From NCBI GenBank assembly GCA_021775855.1, contig JAJFGZ010000072.1, positions 1 through 52,329 of the forward strand: DNA of 52,329 bases, written 5' to 3'. The stretch's first letter is position 1, and the number at the start of each line of letters is the position of its first letter. Below the pieces are notes generated by a model that saw only the letters and a list, made by a program, of their open reading frames with translations, did no database searches and was not told the origin of the DNA. A program made the translations under genes and the position numbers. Shown piece by piece: positions 8,134 to 16,176 of the stretch. Source of the DNA: Hyphomicrobiales bacterium (GTDB lineage Bacteria > Pseudomonadota > Alphaproteobacteria > Rhizobiales > NORP267).

Positions 8134-9324
8134 ATGCATGGCGGATTTGAGGAATTCACCGAGGTGATCGCAAATGCAACCACCAAAGAGCAGGATTGTT
8201 CTTTGCCGGACTTGAGCCGCGTCGCGGTTCTTGGTTGCGGTCCGGATGCGCGACTCCTCGCCGCTCTGTGTCTGTCTGCGGGGGCTGACGTCACACTGTT
8301 TTCCGCGTATGGCGCAGAGTTAACGGCCATTCGCGCATCTGGTGGAATTGCACTGCTTGGCGCCGGACCGGTTGGCACCTATCAGGTGGATCAACAGGGT
8401 ATCCCTTCCATTCAAACCACTGCCGAACTCGATAGCGCCGTCGCAGACGCGCGCGTTATTTTTCTTACCGGTCCGGTGCACAAACAACGAACCTACGCGA
8501 TGGTACTGGCAGATCATTTGAGCGACGGGCAGGCTATTGTTCTAGCTCCTGGCCGATCCCTCGGGGCGCTGGAAACAGCGTGGTATCTCCGTATTGGGGG
8601 CTGCAAAGCGGATGTGACGCTGGTGGAAACGCAGGGTCTGCCCTACTGGATCTCCGAAGCCGGTTCGCAATTGACTTTGAGCAATGCCAAATCCGTTGCG
8701 GCGGCGACGCTGCCAAGCGGGCGCGGTAACGTCATTGCGTCGCTCGCGAAATTCCTACCCAACATTATTGCCTGCGAGAGCATACTTGAGTCAGGATTTG
8801 CCGATGGTTCGGCTTGTGTCGAAGTACCTGCCTTACTGCTCGGCGGTCCAGCAGCACCGAGCGGCGCGATAGATATCCCGACGGGTGGACAGCCTTTGCC
8901 GGAAAACGAAAGTTTCGCGGCACTTTTAGGGCCCGAACACCACGACATCATCGGCAAACTTTGTGCTGAGCGAAGCAATGTTTCCCGCGCATTTGGTGTT
9001 CGCAACGTGCCCGCGGCGCAAGCAATGATCGACACTTACGCAGGTGCATTGAAAGGAGATGGGCGACGCCCTGTCCCAGATAAGGCAACCGCCCGCGCAG
9101 TGTTGCGCGACGGGATTATCGGTTCACTTGTACCACTGGTTTCAGCAGCCGAAATTGCCGGCATCGAGGTGCCGGTAACCACAGCCATGATAACCATTGC
9201 TTCTTCTGTCCTGGGGGCTGATGTCGCGGCGGCGGGACGACGCCTGGGCACAATCGGTATTGAAACCAGCGACATTGATACGGCACGCCGCGCCATGGAC
9301 GCGATTGCGACGGGAGCCGGGTGA
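8134..9324 (+). CDS. Opine (octopine/nopaline) dehydrogenase-like protein in the BMC operon
   Basis: 396 residues. After a 28-residue N-terminal segment comes a Rossmann fold (VAVLGCGPDAR, Gly34/Gly36) and a C-terminal helical domain resembling the octopine/nopaline dehydrogenase family (segment ERSNVSRAFGVRNVP and following). Opine dehydrogenases reversibly and reductively condense an amino group with a 2-oxo acid using NAD(P)H. Its place between shell genes suggests an enclosed enzyme that oxidises or forms an N-alkyl amino acid, or recycles NADH. The leading segment (GGFEEFTEVIANATTKEQ) could form an amphipathic helix followed by a linker, like known encapsulation peptides (inference). Family assignment is from distant similarity; other ketopantoate-reductase-like functions remain possible. 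Confidence 0.72.
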   Translation: MHGGFEEFTEVIANATTKEQDCSLPDLSRVAVLGCGPDARLLAALCLSAGADVTLFSAYGAELTAIRASGGIALLGAGPVGTYQVDQQGIPSIQTTAELDSAVADARVIFLTGPVHKQRTYAMVLADHLSDGQAIVLAPGRSLGALETAWYLRIGGCKADVTLVETQGLPYWISEAGSQLTLSNAKSVAAATLPSGRGNVIASLAKFLPNIIACESILESGFADGSACVEVPALLLGGPAAPSGAIDIPTGGQPLPENESFAALLGPEHHDIIGKLCAERSNVSRAFGVRNVPAAQAMIDTYAGALKGDGRRPVPDKATARAVLRDGIIGSLVPLVSAAEIAGIEVPVTTAMITIASSVLGADVAAAGRRLGTIGIETSDIDTARRAMDAIATGAG

Positions 9325-10709
9325 TGGAAATGGATGCAGACCTCAGATCTATTGCGGCTGCGCGGCGCTGTGCGGAAATCGCGTTTGAAGCTTACCGACA
9401 ATTTCTGGGTACGGATCCTGCACACATAGATGCCATGGTTGACGCCATGGCGCGCGCCATCGAACCCGAAGCAAAGCGTTTGGGGCAATTGGCAGTTGAT
9501 GAAACCGGCTACGGCAATGTTGAGGACAAACGGGTCAAAAATCTGTTTAATGCTCTTTCCATTGCGGATTACCTGCGCGATATCAAAACCCTTGGCATGC
9601 TGTGGCGAGACGACGCCACCAAGATCGCTGCTTTTGGCGAACCCATGGGCGTTGTTGCGGCTTTGATCCCGGTGACCAACCCGACCTCGACAATCATTTT
9701 CAAGATTCTGTCAGCGATCAAGGCGGGCAACGCGATCGTCTGTGCACCACATCCCCGCGGTGTCAAATGCGGTGTTGAAACCGTTCGGATTATGGCCCGT
9801 GTTGCGGAACAGATGGGCGCGCCCAAGGGATTGATCCAGTGTCTGGAACAAGTCACGATCCAGGGAACCGACGAGTTGATGCGCCACCGACGGACCTCGG
9901 TTGTTATGGCGACCGGCGGTCCTGCGATGGTCAAGGCAGCGTATTCCTCGGGTAAACCAACACTGGCAGTCGGGGCCGGTAACGTACCCTGCTATGTCCA
10001 CAAATCCATGGCCTCTGATATTGGCGAGGTTGCTGAAATGGTCGTGACGTCGAAATGTTTCGATTACGGCACGGCATGTGTATCCGAGCAGGCAGTTATT
10101 GCTGATCCCGAAATCGCCCGCGATCTGCGCCATGAATTGAAACTAAAAGGCGCTTACTTCTGCACCCCGGCTGAGGCGGATCGTTTGGCTAAGGTGATTT
10201 TCACTGCCAAGCAGGCGATGGACCCTGAAAAGGTTGGCCAATCGCCACAGGCTCTGGCAGATGCAGCTGATTTCTCCATTCCACCGCGCACCCGGATTCT
10301 GATATCGGAGGAAAGTGAAATCGGCTGGCACCGTCCGTTGTCAGCAGAAAAGCTCAATCCGGTTTTGGCATTTTACGAGGCCAAAGATAGTGACCACGGG
10401 ATCGAACTCGCACAAAACATTGCGAAATTTGAAGGCTGGGGTCACACCTCTGTAATCCACAGTAACGACCCCCAAATTGTTGCAAAGTTTGCCTTGGTGC
10501 CGACCGGCCGCATATTGGTCAATACACCGGGCATTATGGGAGGTATGGGCTATTCCACCGATTTGGAACCAAGCTTCATGCTGGGTACCGGCACCTGGTC
10601 CGGGTCGATCACGTCGGACAACGTGACTGCCCTTCACCTGATCAACATCAAGCGCGTGGCTTATCAAAGCCGTCCATGGCGCGACATCTATGACCAGTAC
10701 GGGATTTAG
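9324..10709 (+). CDS. CoA-acylating aldehyde dehydrogenase (EutE/PduP/SauS type)
   Basis: 461 residues from the ATG in a TGATG overlap with the preceding stop (a GTG one codon earlier is possible). It belongs to the acylating branch of the aldehyde dehydrogenase superfamily: the catalytic Cys252 lies in FDYGTACVSEQ, the form seen in AdhE/EutE-like enzymes. VTNPTSTIIFK (117-127) and GAGNVPCYV (218-225) are typical of this branch. It should convert an aldehyde, NAD+ and CoA to acyl-CoA. This is the core aldehyde enzyme of most metabolosomes. No extra N-terminal encapsulation peptide is obvious. The wording also recalls sulfoacetaldehyde dehydrogenases, so a sulfonated substrate cannot be excluded. 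Confidence 0.88.
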   Translation: MEMDADLRSIAAARRCAEIAFEAYRQFLGTDPAHIDAMVDAMARAIEPEAKRLGQLAVDETGYGNVEDKRVKNLFNALSIADYLRDIKTLGMLWRDDATKIAAFGEPMGVVAALIPVTNPTSTIIFKILSAIKAGNAIVCAPHPRGVKCGVETVRIMARVAEQMGAPKGLIQCLEQVTIQGTDELMRHRRTSVVMATGGPAMVKAAYSSGKPTLAVGAGNVPCYVHKSMASDIGEVAEMVVTSKCFDYGTACVSEQAVIADPEIARDLRHELKLKGAYFCTPAEADRLAKVIFTAKQAMDPEKVGQSPQALADAADFSIPPRTRILISEESEIGWHRPLSAEKLNPVLAFYEAKDSDHGIELAQNIAKFEGWGHTSVIHSNDPQIVAKFALVPTGRILVNTPGIMGGMGYSTDLEPSFMLGTGTWSGSITSDNVTALHLINIKRVAYQSRPWRDIYDQYGI

Positions 10710-10711
10710 TC

Positions 10712-11335
10712 ATGAGCGACATTACCATCCGCGCGTTGATGCAAATCGATAATCTGCAACCCAAATTTGCGGCTTTTAACGGCGCGACGGTGCAAGGCTC
10801 TGTCCCATTATCCGGGGACACGGTCCTCATTGGGGAATTTGCCCCAGGCAATGGTGTTTTCACGTTGATTGACCGGGCGCTCAAGGCCAGTTCGGTGGAA
10901 GCAACGACCCAGTTGGTAGAACGCGAATTTGGCTTTTTCATTCTGCGGTCGCAATCCAATGCAGAAGTTAGTGCTGCGCGTGACGCGATTCTGGCTGAAC
11001 TGGGTGCGATCATGTCGGATCGCTTAAAACCATCAATCTCCAGTACCCAGGTGATTACTTCGGTTGAACCTTATCAGGCGCAATTGTTGAACAAGTGGCG
11101 CAAAGGATCATTGCTCGTGCCGGGGCAAACCCTGGGTATCGTGGAATGCGCACCTGCCGCCTATATCTCCATTGCCGCAAACGAGGCAGAGAAAGCCGCC
11201 GTGATTGATATTGTTGAGGTCCGCGCGGTGGGCCGCTATGGGCGTCTGTTCATCTCCGGATCGGAAGATTCCGTACATACCGGTATGGCAGCCGCAATCA
11301 ACGCCGTTGAGGCTGTAGAAGGTCGCGCCAATTGA
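10712..11335 (+). CDS. BMC-T shell protein (tandem BMC domains)
   Basis: 207 residues with two BMC folds in tandem. The first is about 35-95 (TVLIGEFAPGNGVFTLIDRA and REFGFFILRSQSNAEV). The second is about 135-203 (TLGIVECAPAAYISIAANEA and GRYGRLFISGSEDSV). Both read in canonical order, not circularly permuted. BMC-T proteins form pseudohexameric trimers, some with large gated central pores suited to cofactors or bulky substrates. It follows the aldehyde dehydrogenase by 2 bp and overlaps the next gene by 1 bp. With one BMC-P and one BMC-H it completes a minimal three-component shell. Confidence 0.9.
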   Translation: MSDITIRALMQIDNLQPKFAAFNGATVQGSVPLSGDTVLIGEFAPGNGVFTLIDRALKASSVEATTQLVEREFGFFILRSQSNAEVSAARDAILAELGAIMSDRLKPSISSTQVITSVEPYQAQLLNKWRKGSLLVPGQTLGIVECAPAAYISIAANEAEKAAVIDIVEVRAVGRYGRLFISGSEDSVHTGMAAAINAVEAVEGRAN

Positions 11336-12519
11336 TGTCTGAGAACCGCGTCATAGGTGCTGAAGTCATTGAAGATGCGCGCAAGCGCGGGCGGCTTACA
11401 TTTGAAGTTTTGCCCGGAGATATTGTCACCTCTCTTGCATCGGAAACAGCTGCGCGGGTTGGTATCAATTTGCTGAACGGGCCGATTGAGAAACCAGCTC
11501 CATTGCGCTCCGATGGCAACACTTCCATGCGGCGCAGTTTGTACCGGCGCTCACCCAAATGGGTGGCACCGGCCAGGAACGCATCAACCACGGCACGACG
11601 TTTTTCAAAAATTGCGCTGGTGGGCTCAGGCGGGGTTGGCAGCAATATCGCCCATCTTGCCGCCAACGCGGATATGGCGGATGAGATAGCGCTGATCGAC
11701 ATTGCGCCGGGCGTCGCTGCTGCGACTGCGCTTGATCTCAACCACGCCAGCGGCATCACCGGAACGCGCGCGCGGGTTTTTGGCGGCGAGGATCTGTCGC
11801 TGGTTGCCGGCGCCAATGTCATTGTGGTTACGGCCGGGCGCGCCCGCCTACCGGGTATGTCGCGGGCCGATCTGATTGGCGCGAATACCCGTGTGATCCG
11901 CTCAACGGCCGCTGTTATTCGCACGCTGGCGCCTAAGGCAATTGTCATCGTAGTCACCAATCCGCTTGATGAAATGACCGTTGAAATGTTGCGCGCAACC
12001 GGATTGCCCCGCGAACAGGTGCTTGGTATGGCCGGAACACTGGACAGCAGCCGGTTCCGCAACGCGCTAGCAATGGCTGCGGGCGTGACGCCGGCGGATG
12101 TACAGGCCATCACCCTTGGCAGCCACGGCGACGAGATGGCGCCGATCACGTCGCTCGCTCGGATCAAAGGCCGTGCGCTTGATGCATTTCTATCGCAAGA
12201 CCAAATCGATGCCTGCGTCAAGGACGCAATTACCGGTGGAGGACAGGTTGTAGCGCTCAGAAAAACCGGCTCTGCCACCATCGCCCCGGCCCATTCCACG
12301 GTGGAATTGTTGGACTATGTTCGCGGCGCAAAGACCGGGCCGATCCCGGTATCCGTGATGCTGGACGGTGAATATGGTTTGAAAAACGTGGTGCTCGGTG
12401 TTCCAGCACGTCTCGGAGCTTGTGGTTTGGTTAGTATTGAAAATTTGCGTCTTTCTGAGGCCGAAATGGTTGCGCTTCACTCAGCAGCTGGGGCCATTTC
12501 TGAACGACTTGGACTGTAA
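11335..12519 (+). CDS. Malate/lactate dehydrogenase-family enzyme with ~90-residue N-terminal extension
   Basis: 394 residues from the ATG overlapping the BMC-T stop. From about residue 91 it is a standard LDH/MDH fold: Gly97-x-Gly99-x-x-Gly102, substrate arginines Arg171 and Arg177 (RLPGMSR, the malate-type spacing), TNPLD (208-212), Asp237 and Arg240 in GTLDSSRFR, and catalytic His264 in LGSHGD. All catalytic residues are present, so it should be active, probably on oxaloacetate/malate or a related 2-oxo acid. The first ~90 residues (LPGDIVTSLASETAARVGI, then an Arg/Ser/Pro-rich linker) are absent from ordinary family members and may direct the enzyme into the shell. I infer NADH recycling for the aldehyde dehydrogenase. 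Confidence 0.85.
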   Translation: MSENRVIGAEVIEDARKRGRLTFEVLPGDIVTSLASETAARVGINLLNGPIEKPAPLRSDGNTSMRRSLYRRSPKWVAPARNASTTARRFSKIALVGSGGVGSNIAHLAANADMADEIALIDIAPGVAAATALDLNHASGITGTRARVFGGEDLSLVAGANVIVVTAGRARLPGMSRADLIGANTRVIRSTAAVIRTLAPKAIVIVVTNPLDEMTVEMLRATGLPREQVLGMAGTLDSSRFRNALAMAAGVTPADVQAITLGSHGDEMAPITSLARIKGRALDAFLSQDQIDACVKDAITGGGQVVALRKTGSATIAPAHSTVELLDYVRGAKTGPIPVSVMLDGEYGLKNVVLGVPARLGACGLVSIENLRLSEAEMVALHSAAGAISERLGL

Positions 12520-12926
12520 TGATACTACAAAAATTTAAATCGGGCGGGCGGTTTGAGCAGATCGGCAGCTATGCCCGTGCCAAACGGGTTGGGCCGTTTG
12601 TTTATGTCGCCGGAACCACGGCGATCGAACCGTCCGGCAAGCTGTACAAACCCGGTGATACCTACGCGCAAACCCTTTTCATTTTTGGCCGGATAGAAGC
12701 GGCCTTACGCGAAGTGGGGGCCGAGATGAGGCATGTCATGCGCACGCGTGCCTATTTGACGGATTTGTCAAGTGCTAGCGGATTTGTCCGGGCACACGGA
12801 GAAATATTCGAAGGAATAGATCCGGTCACAACTGGCGTCGAAGCTGGTCTGTCCCAACCTGGTATGATGGTCGAAATAGACGTGGATGCCATCGTTCATG
12901 GTCTTGAGGGTAGCATCGAAATCTAG
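12519..12926 (+). CDS. Rid-family (YjgF/YER057c/UK114) protein lacking the RidA arginine
   Basis: 135 residues, start in a TAATG overlap. Fold signatures include VGPFVYVAGTTAIEP, TLFIFGRIEAALREVGA, VMRTRAYLTD and MMVEIDVDAIVHG. RidA proteins hydrolyse reactive enamines/imines using an Arg in a motif such as ARSCVEV; here the aligned stretch reads VTTGVEA, so that Arg is replaced by Thr. It is therefore more likely a member of another Rid subgroup with an unknown reaction. Being last in the microcompartment operon, it might act on an imine or aldehyde-amine adduct made by the pathway (inference). Confidence 0.85.
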   Translation: MILQKFKSGGRFEQIGSYARAKRVGPFVYVAGTTAIEPSGKLYKPGDTYAQTLFIFGRIEAALREVGAEMRHVMRTRAYLTDLSSASGFVRAHGEIFEGIDPVTTGVEAGLSQPGMMVEIDVDAIVHGLEGSIEI

Positions 12927-12967
12927 ACACAAATCCAAAACAATTGCTGATTTGCATTTATCGCGCA

Positions 12968-12983
12968 ATACTGTATACAGTAT
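12968..12983. promoter_or_regulatory. GntR operator-like palindrome, copy 4 (perfect)
   Basis: ATACTGTATACAGTAT is a perfect 16-bp palindrome, 46 bp upstream of the substrate-binding protein start. It is the best copy of the motif shared by gntR, the synthase genes, the oxidase/ligase promoters and this transporter. It implies that the transporter is co-regulated with the microcompartment pathway. Confidence 0.8.
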
Positions 12984-13029
12984 ACAGTGAGCCTGAATGG
13001 GCCATATCGCAAATTTGAGGGAGTTCAGT

Positions 13030-14313
13030 ATGAACATCAAACATGTAGCAATCACAGCTTGCGCGATGTCAGCATTGTTTGCATCGACAGCATTTGCAGA
13101 AATTAAAGTCGGCTTTATCGGATCGCTTTCGTCGGATACCGGCCTTAGCACTTTGCGTGGCGCAGAAATTGCGATCGACGAGTTGAATGCCAAAGGCGGC
13201 ATCCTCGGCCAGCAGATCACACTCGTTACGGCGGACACCGGTGAAGACGTAACCGAAGGCATCAAAGCCTATGAATTCCTTGCAGAAACCGAGGAAGTTG
13301 ATTTTATCGTTTCTGGCTCGATCGATGATGTGTCGCTAGGCTGGATGCCCAGAATGAGGGAATTCCAGATCCCGACGCTAGATACCTGGACATCCTACAT
13401 CGGCATCATTGATATGCTGGTCGAAGATTTTGACAGCATGCGGCCCTATTTCATGAATATCGCCTCAGACGAAGCTTTGGCCACCCTCTATATTGATTTT
13501 GGCAAGGATGTGCTGAAGGATCAAATGGGCTGGAATTCGGTATTTATTTTGCAGGAAGACACAGCCTTTGGCGGTGCAATCAATGGTTTGGTCACCGACG
13601 CATTGGCGCCGAACGCCGGGATCGACGTGGTCGATACCCTTGTTTATGACGTTGCCACCGTTGATTTCGCGCCGGTGTTCAGTCGAGCTGTCGATTCAGG
13701 CGCAGATTTCATCTACCTCATAAGTTCCGTCAACAGCCAGGTGGTTTCTTCCCAGTATGTGAAACTGCAGGTACCACTAGGTATGACCGGTGTGAATGTT
13801 GCTGCCCTTGGTCAGGAATTCTGGGAAGATACGGGCGGTGCGGGTGGTGGTATTTCCACCCTGTCCCCCGTACCTTCGGTTGGCTTCAGGCTCGATGCAG
13901 CCTCGCAAGCCTTCCTCGATACCTATCAGGCTCGCTACGATTCGCGTCCGTCGTTTCCGCACTTTAATGGGTACAACGCCTATTTTGGTGTATTGCAGGC
14001 CATGGCTGCGGCGGAAGAAGCCGGTGGTTTTAACAACACCACCTGGGTCGATGCGATGGAGAAACAGGATCTTATCCTGGAAATTGATGGGGAAATGTGG
14101 ATACGCTACGCGTTCTGGGGAAACGACGAAGTGGAACCCCGCACTGGACGGACCTACCCTCACAATGTCCGATTTGATATCACAGAGCCCTACGACGATG
14201 GTTCTCCGTCAATGGTGGTTATCCAGTGGTACGAAGATGGCTCCAATGCCGTGGTTTATCCGGCCAAATACGCGACCGGCGAATTTGTGCTCCCTAGCTG
14301 GGTGGAGAAGTAA
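13030..14313 (+). CDS. ABC transporter substrate-binding protein (LivK/amide type)
   Basis: 427 residues from ATG 13030 (GAGGGAG upstream), beginning with a signal peptide (Lys at 4, hydrophobic core, cleavage after STAFA near residue 23). The mature part begins IKVGFIGSLSSDTG and contains LRGAEIAIDELNAKGGILGQ, as in periplasmic type-I binding proteins of the hydrophobic/branched-chain amino acid family, including the amide/urea-like subgroup. It would capture the pathway substrate in the periplasm. Given the shared operator, the ligand is probably the amine or amino compound processed by the synthase, ligase and microcompartment, but the pocket cannot be read. First gene of a complete transporter operon. 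Confidence 0.92.
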   Translation: MNIKHVAITACAMSALFASTAFAEIKVGFIGSLSSDTGLSTLRGAEIAIDELNAKGGILGQQITLVTADTGEDVTEGIKAYEFLAETEEVDFIVSGSIDDVSLGWMPRMREFQIPTLDTWTSYIGIIDMLVEDFDSMRPYFMNIASDEALATLYIDFGKDVLKDQMGWNSVFILQEDTAFGGAINGLVTDALAPNAGIDVVDTLVYDVATVDFAPVFSRAVDSGADFIYLISSVNSQVVSSQYVKLQVPLGMTGVNVAALGQEFWEDTGGAGGGISTLSPVPSVGFRLDAASQAFLDTYQARYDSRPSFPHFNGYNAYFGVLQAMAAAEEAGGFNNTTWVDAMEKQDLILEIDGEMWIRYAFWGNDEVEPRTGRTYPHNVRFDITEPYDDGSPSMVVIQWYEDGSNAVVYPAKYATGEFVLPSWVEK

Positions 14314-14323
14314 GCAACTTACG

Positions 14324-14346
14324 GGCGGCGCAACGGTTGCGCCGCC
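14324..14346 (+). promoter_or_regulatory. GC-rich hairpin between binding-protein and permease genes
   Basis: GGCGGCGCAAC is followed, after a single base, by its perfect complement GTTGCGCCGCC. No T-run follows, so it is not a classic terminator. Such hairpins downstream of binding-protein genes usually protect the mRNA 3' end or cause partial termination, giving more binding protein than permease. Confidence 0.7.
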
Positions 14347-14376
14347 TTCAAACCCTGACAAACTACGTTTCTCAAT

Positions 14377-15228
14377 ATGGCACAAATTATCATCCAGGGC
14401 CTGCTGCTTAGCGGGCTTTACGCTCTGATTGCAATGGGTTTTACGCTGATATTCAGCGTCGGACGCGTGCTCAATTTGGCGTACGGTTCCTATCTGATGA
14501 TCGGCGGTTATGTCTATTTCTACCTGACGCAATTGTTGGGGGTACCAAAGATTGTAGGTATCCTGATGGCAACTGTCGCGGGTTGCGTAGTCGGTTTGTT
14601 GATATACCGATTGTTGGTCAAGCAACTAAAAGGCGATCACGTCGCAATTGAAATCTCGACGCTGATTTTGGCCGTCGTATTGCAAGCAGGCATTGTCCTG
14701 CTATTTGGTGATTCCTCCAAAATTCTTCTCCCCATCGTCCCCGGGGTTATCCATGTGGGGGGTGCAACCGTGACCTTCAGCATTTTGGCTGCAACCATTA
14801 TCAGCTGGGTCATTCTGATTGGCATCTACATATTTATACGCAAAACTCACACCGGCCGCGCTATGCAGGCGGTGTCGATGGATGCAAAGGGCGCTGCTAT
14901 TTCTGGCATTGATTCGGATCGCATTAACATGATCACATGGGGGATCTCCGGCACACTGGGTGCCGTAGCAGGTGTATTTTTCGCCAGCTATACCCAGCTT
15001 TCCCCGTCGATGTGGGTGGCACCGTTGATCATTGCGATTGCCGTGGTGATTGTTGGCGGTATCGGATCGATAATCGGTACTTTGGTTGTCGCCCATATCA
15101 TCGGGTTTATGGAAATCCTGACCACTGCAATACTGGCCCCGGAAATGCGCGGGGTATTCACCATGCTCCTTATCATTGGCGTGCTGGTGATTCGTCCCCG
15201 TGGCCTGTTTGGCCGGGAGGAATTGTAA
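14377..15228 (+). CDS. ABC transporter permease, LivH type
   Basis: 283 residues and strongly hydrophobic. It starts IIIQGLLLSGLYALIAMGFTLIFSVGRVLNLAYG, the near-invariant beginning of LivH permeases (key residues: GLLLSG, YALIA, GFTL, NLAYG). About eight membrane segments follow, with the cytoplasmic coupling motif near AKGAAISGID and ending PRGLFGREEL. It forms the inner-membrane channel with the LivM-type protein encoded next, and two ATPases power it. Confidence 0.93.
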   Translation: MAQIIIQGLLLSGLYALIAMGFTLIFSVGRVLNLAYGSYLMIGGYVYFYLTQLLGVPKIVGILMATVAGCVVGLLIYRLLVKQLKGDHVAIEISTLILAVVLQAGIVLLFGDSSKILLPIVPGVIHVGGATVTFSILAATIISWVILIGIYIFIRKTHTGRAMQAVSMDAKGAAISGIDSDRINMITWGISGTLGAVAGVFFASYTQLSPSMWVAPLIIAIAVVIVGGIGSIIGTLVVAHIIGFMEILTTAILAPEMRGVFTMLLIIGVLVIRPRGLFGREEL

Positions 15229-16176
15229 TTGGACCTGCGCTGGCACCATTTTGCCCTCTGGGCAGCTTTCATAGGCGGGATGCTGGCGCTTCCCCAATTT
15301 GTCTCGAGCGGAACGCTGAGAACCATCATATTTGCCAATTACCTCGCGATTTTTGCAATAAGCTGGGATATCCTGTCGGGCCGTACAGGATACATCAGTT
15401 TTGGCCATCCCTTTCTGATTGGAATCGGGGCCTACACCACTGCTATCCTCACCAAACGATTTGATATTGCTGTAGAATACGCGATCCCTTCTGCTGTCTT
15501 AATGACGATGGTGGGTGGATTGATCCTGTTCCTACCGGCGTTACGGATCAAAGGCAGCTATTTTGCGCTGGTGACCCTGGCTTTTATGGAACTTATCTAT
15601 CAACTCGTGCAGGTCATCCGACCCGATCTGACTGGCGGCACGCGGGGTATGTCCGGCATTCCGACCCTAACTCTCGGCGCGCGCGATGGATTTTACCTGT
15701 CCTTCAGCTTGATGGCTGCAATAGCCCTGTCGATGTGGCTACTAATGCGGACCCGGTTGGGCACGGCTCTCAGTGCTATCGGCATGAACGAGGAATCGGT
15801 GCGTGGCAGCGGCCTCAGCACGACCCGGTTGAAACTGTTTGCCTTTCTGACCGGTGCCTTTGTGGCCGGGTTGGGTGGAGCGTTCTACGTACATTATCTA
15901 GGGTCCATTGCGCCGCGGGCCTTGTTCGATATTAACTTCCTGTTCACGATTCTTGTCGCGGCTCTGATCGGCGGTTTATCAACCGTCATTGGTCCGATGT
16001 TGGGCGCGTTTTTCCTGACATTCCTGCTTGAATATCTTCGCCCCTATCTGCCCGGTGCCGAGCGGTATTTTATCTATGGCGGTATCGCATTGCTGCTCTA
16101 TATGTATGAACCCAAAGGCATATTGCATCTTTTCTCACGCGGTCTGGACCGGTGGCGAGAGCGGGTATCGTCATGA
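15229..16176 (+). CDS. ABC transporter permease, LivM type
   Basis: 315 residues from a TTG directly after the LivH stop, with GGGAGG 9 bp upstream. LivM hallmarks are ILSGRTGYISFGHPFLIGIGAY, FALVTLAFME, SAIGMNEESVRGSGLSTTRLKLFAFLTGAFVAGLGGAFY (coupling helix region) and GGLSTVIGPMLGAFF, with roughly nine membrane segments. It pairs with the LivH-type permease. The stop overlaps the next start (ATGA), so the operon is translationally coupled. Confidence 0.92.
   Translation: MDLRWHHFALWAAFIGGMLALPQFVSSGTLRTIIFANYLAIFAISWDILSGRTGYISFGHPFLIGIGAYTTAILTKRFDIAVEYAIPSAVLMTMVGGLILFLPALRIKGSYFALVTLAFMELIYQLVQVIRPDLTGGTRGMSGIPTLTLGARDGFYLSFSLMAAIALSMWLLMRTRLGTALSAIGMNEESVRGSGLSTTRLKLFAFLTGAFVAGLGGAFYVHYLGSIAPRALFDINFLFTILVAALIGGLSTVIGPMLGAFFLTFLLEYLRPYLPGAERYFIYGGIALLLYMYEPKGILHLFSRGLDRWRERVSS

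Noticed and set aside
11298-12299. Minus-strand open frame of about 333 codons opposite the malate-dehydrogenase-like gene
   Set aside because: Ala/Ser/Arg-rich shadow; the plus-strand gene has all catalytic residues.
7517-12926. Ethanolamine or propanediol utilisation operon
   Set aside because: No EutBC, PduCDE, reactivase, PduL/EutD or alcohol dehydrogenase is present.
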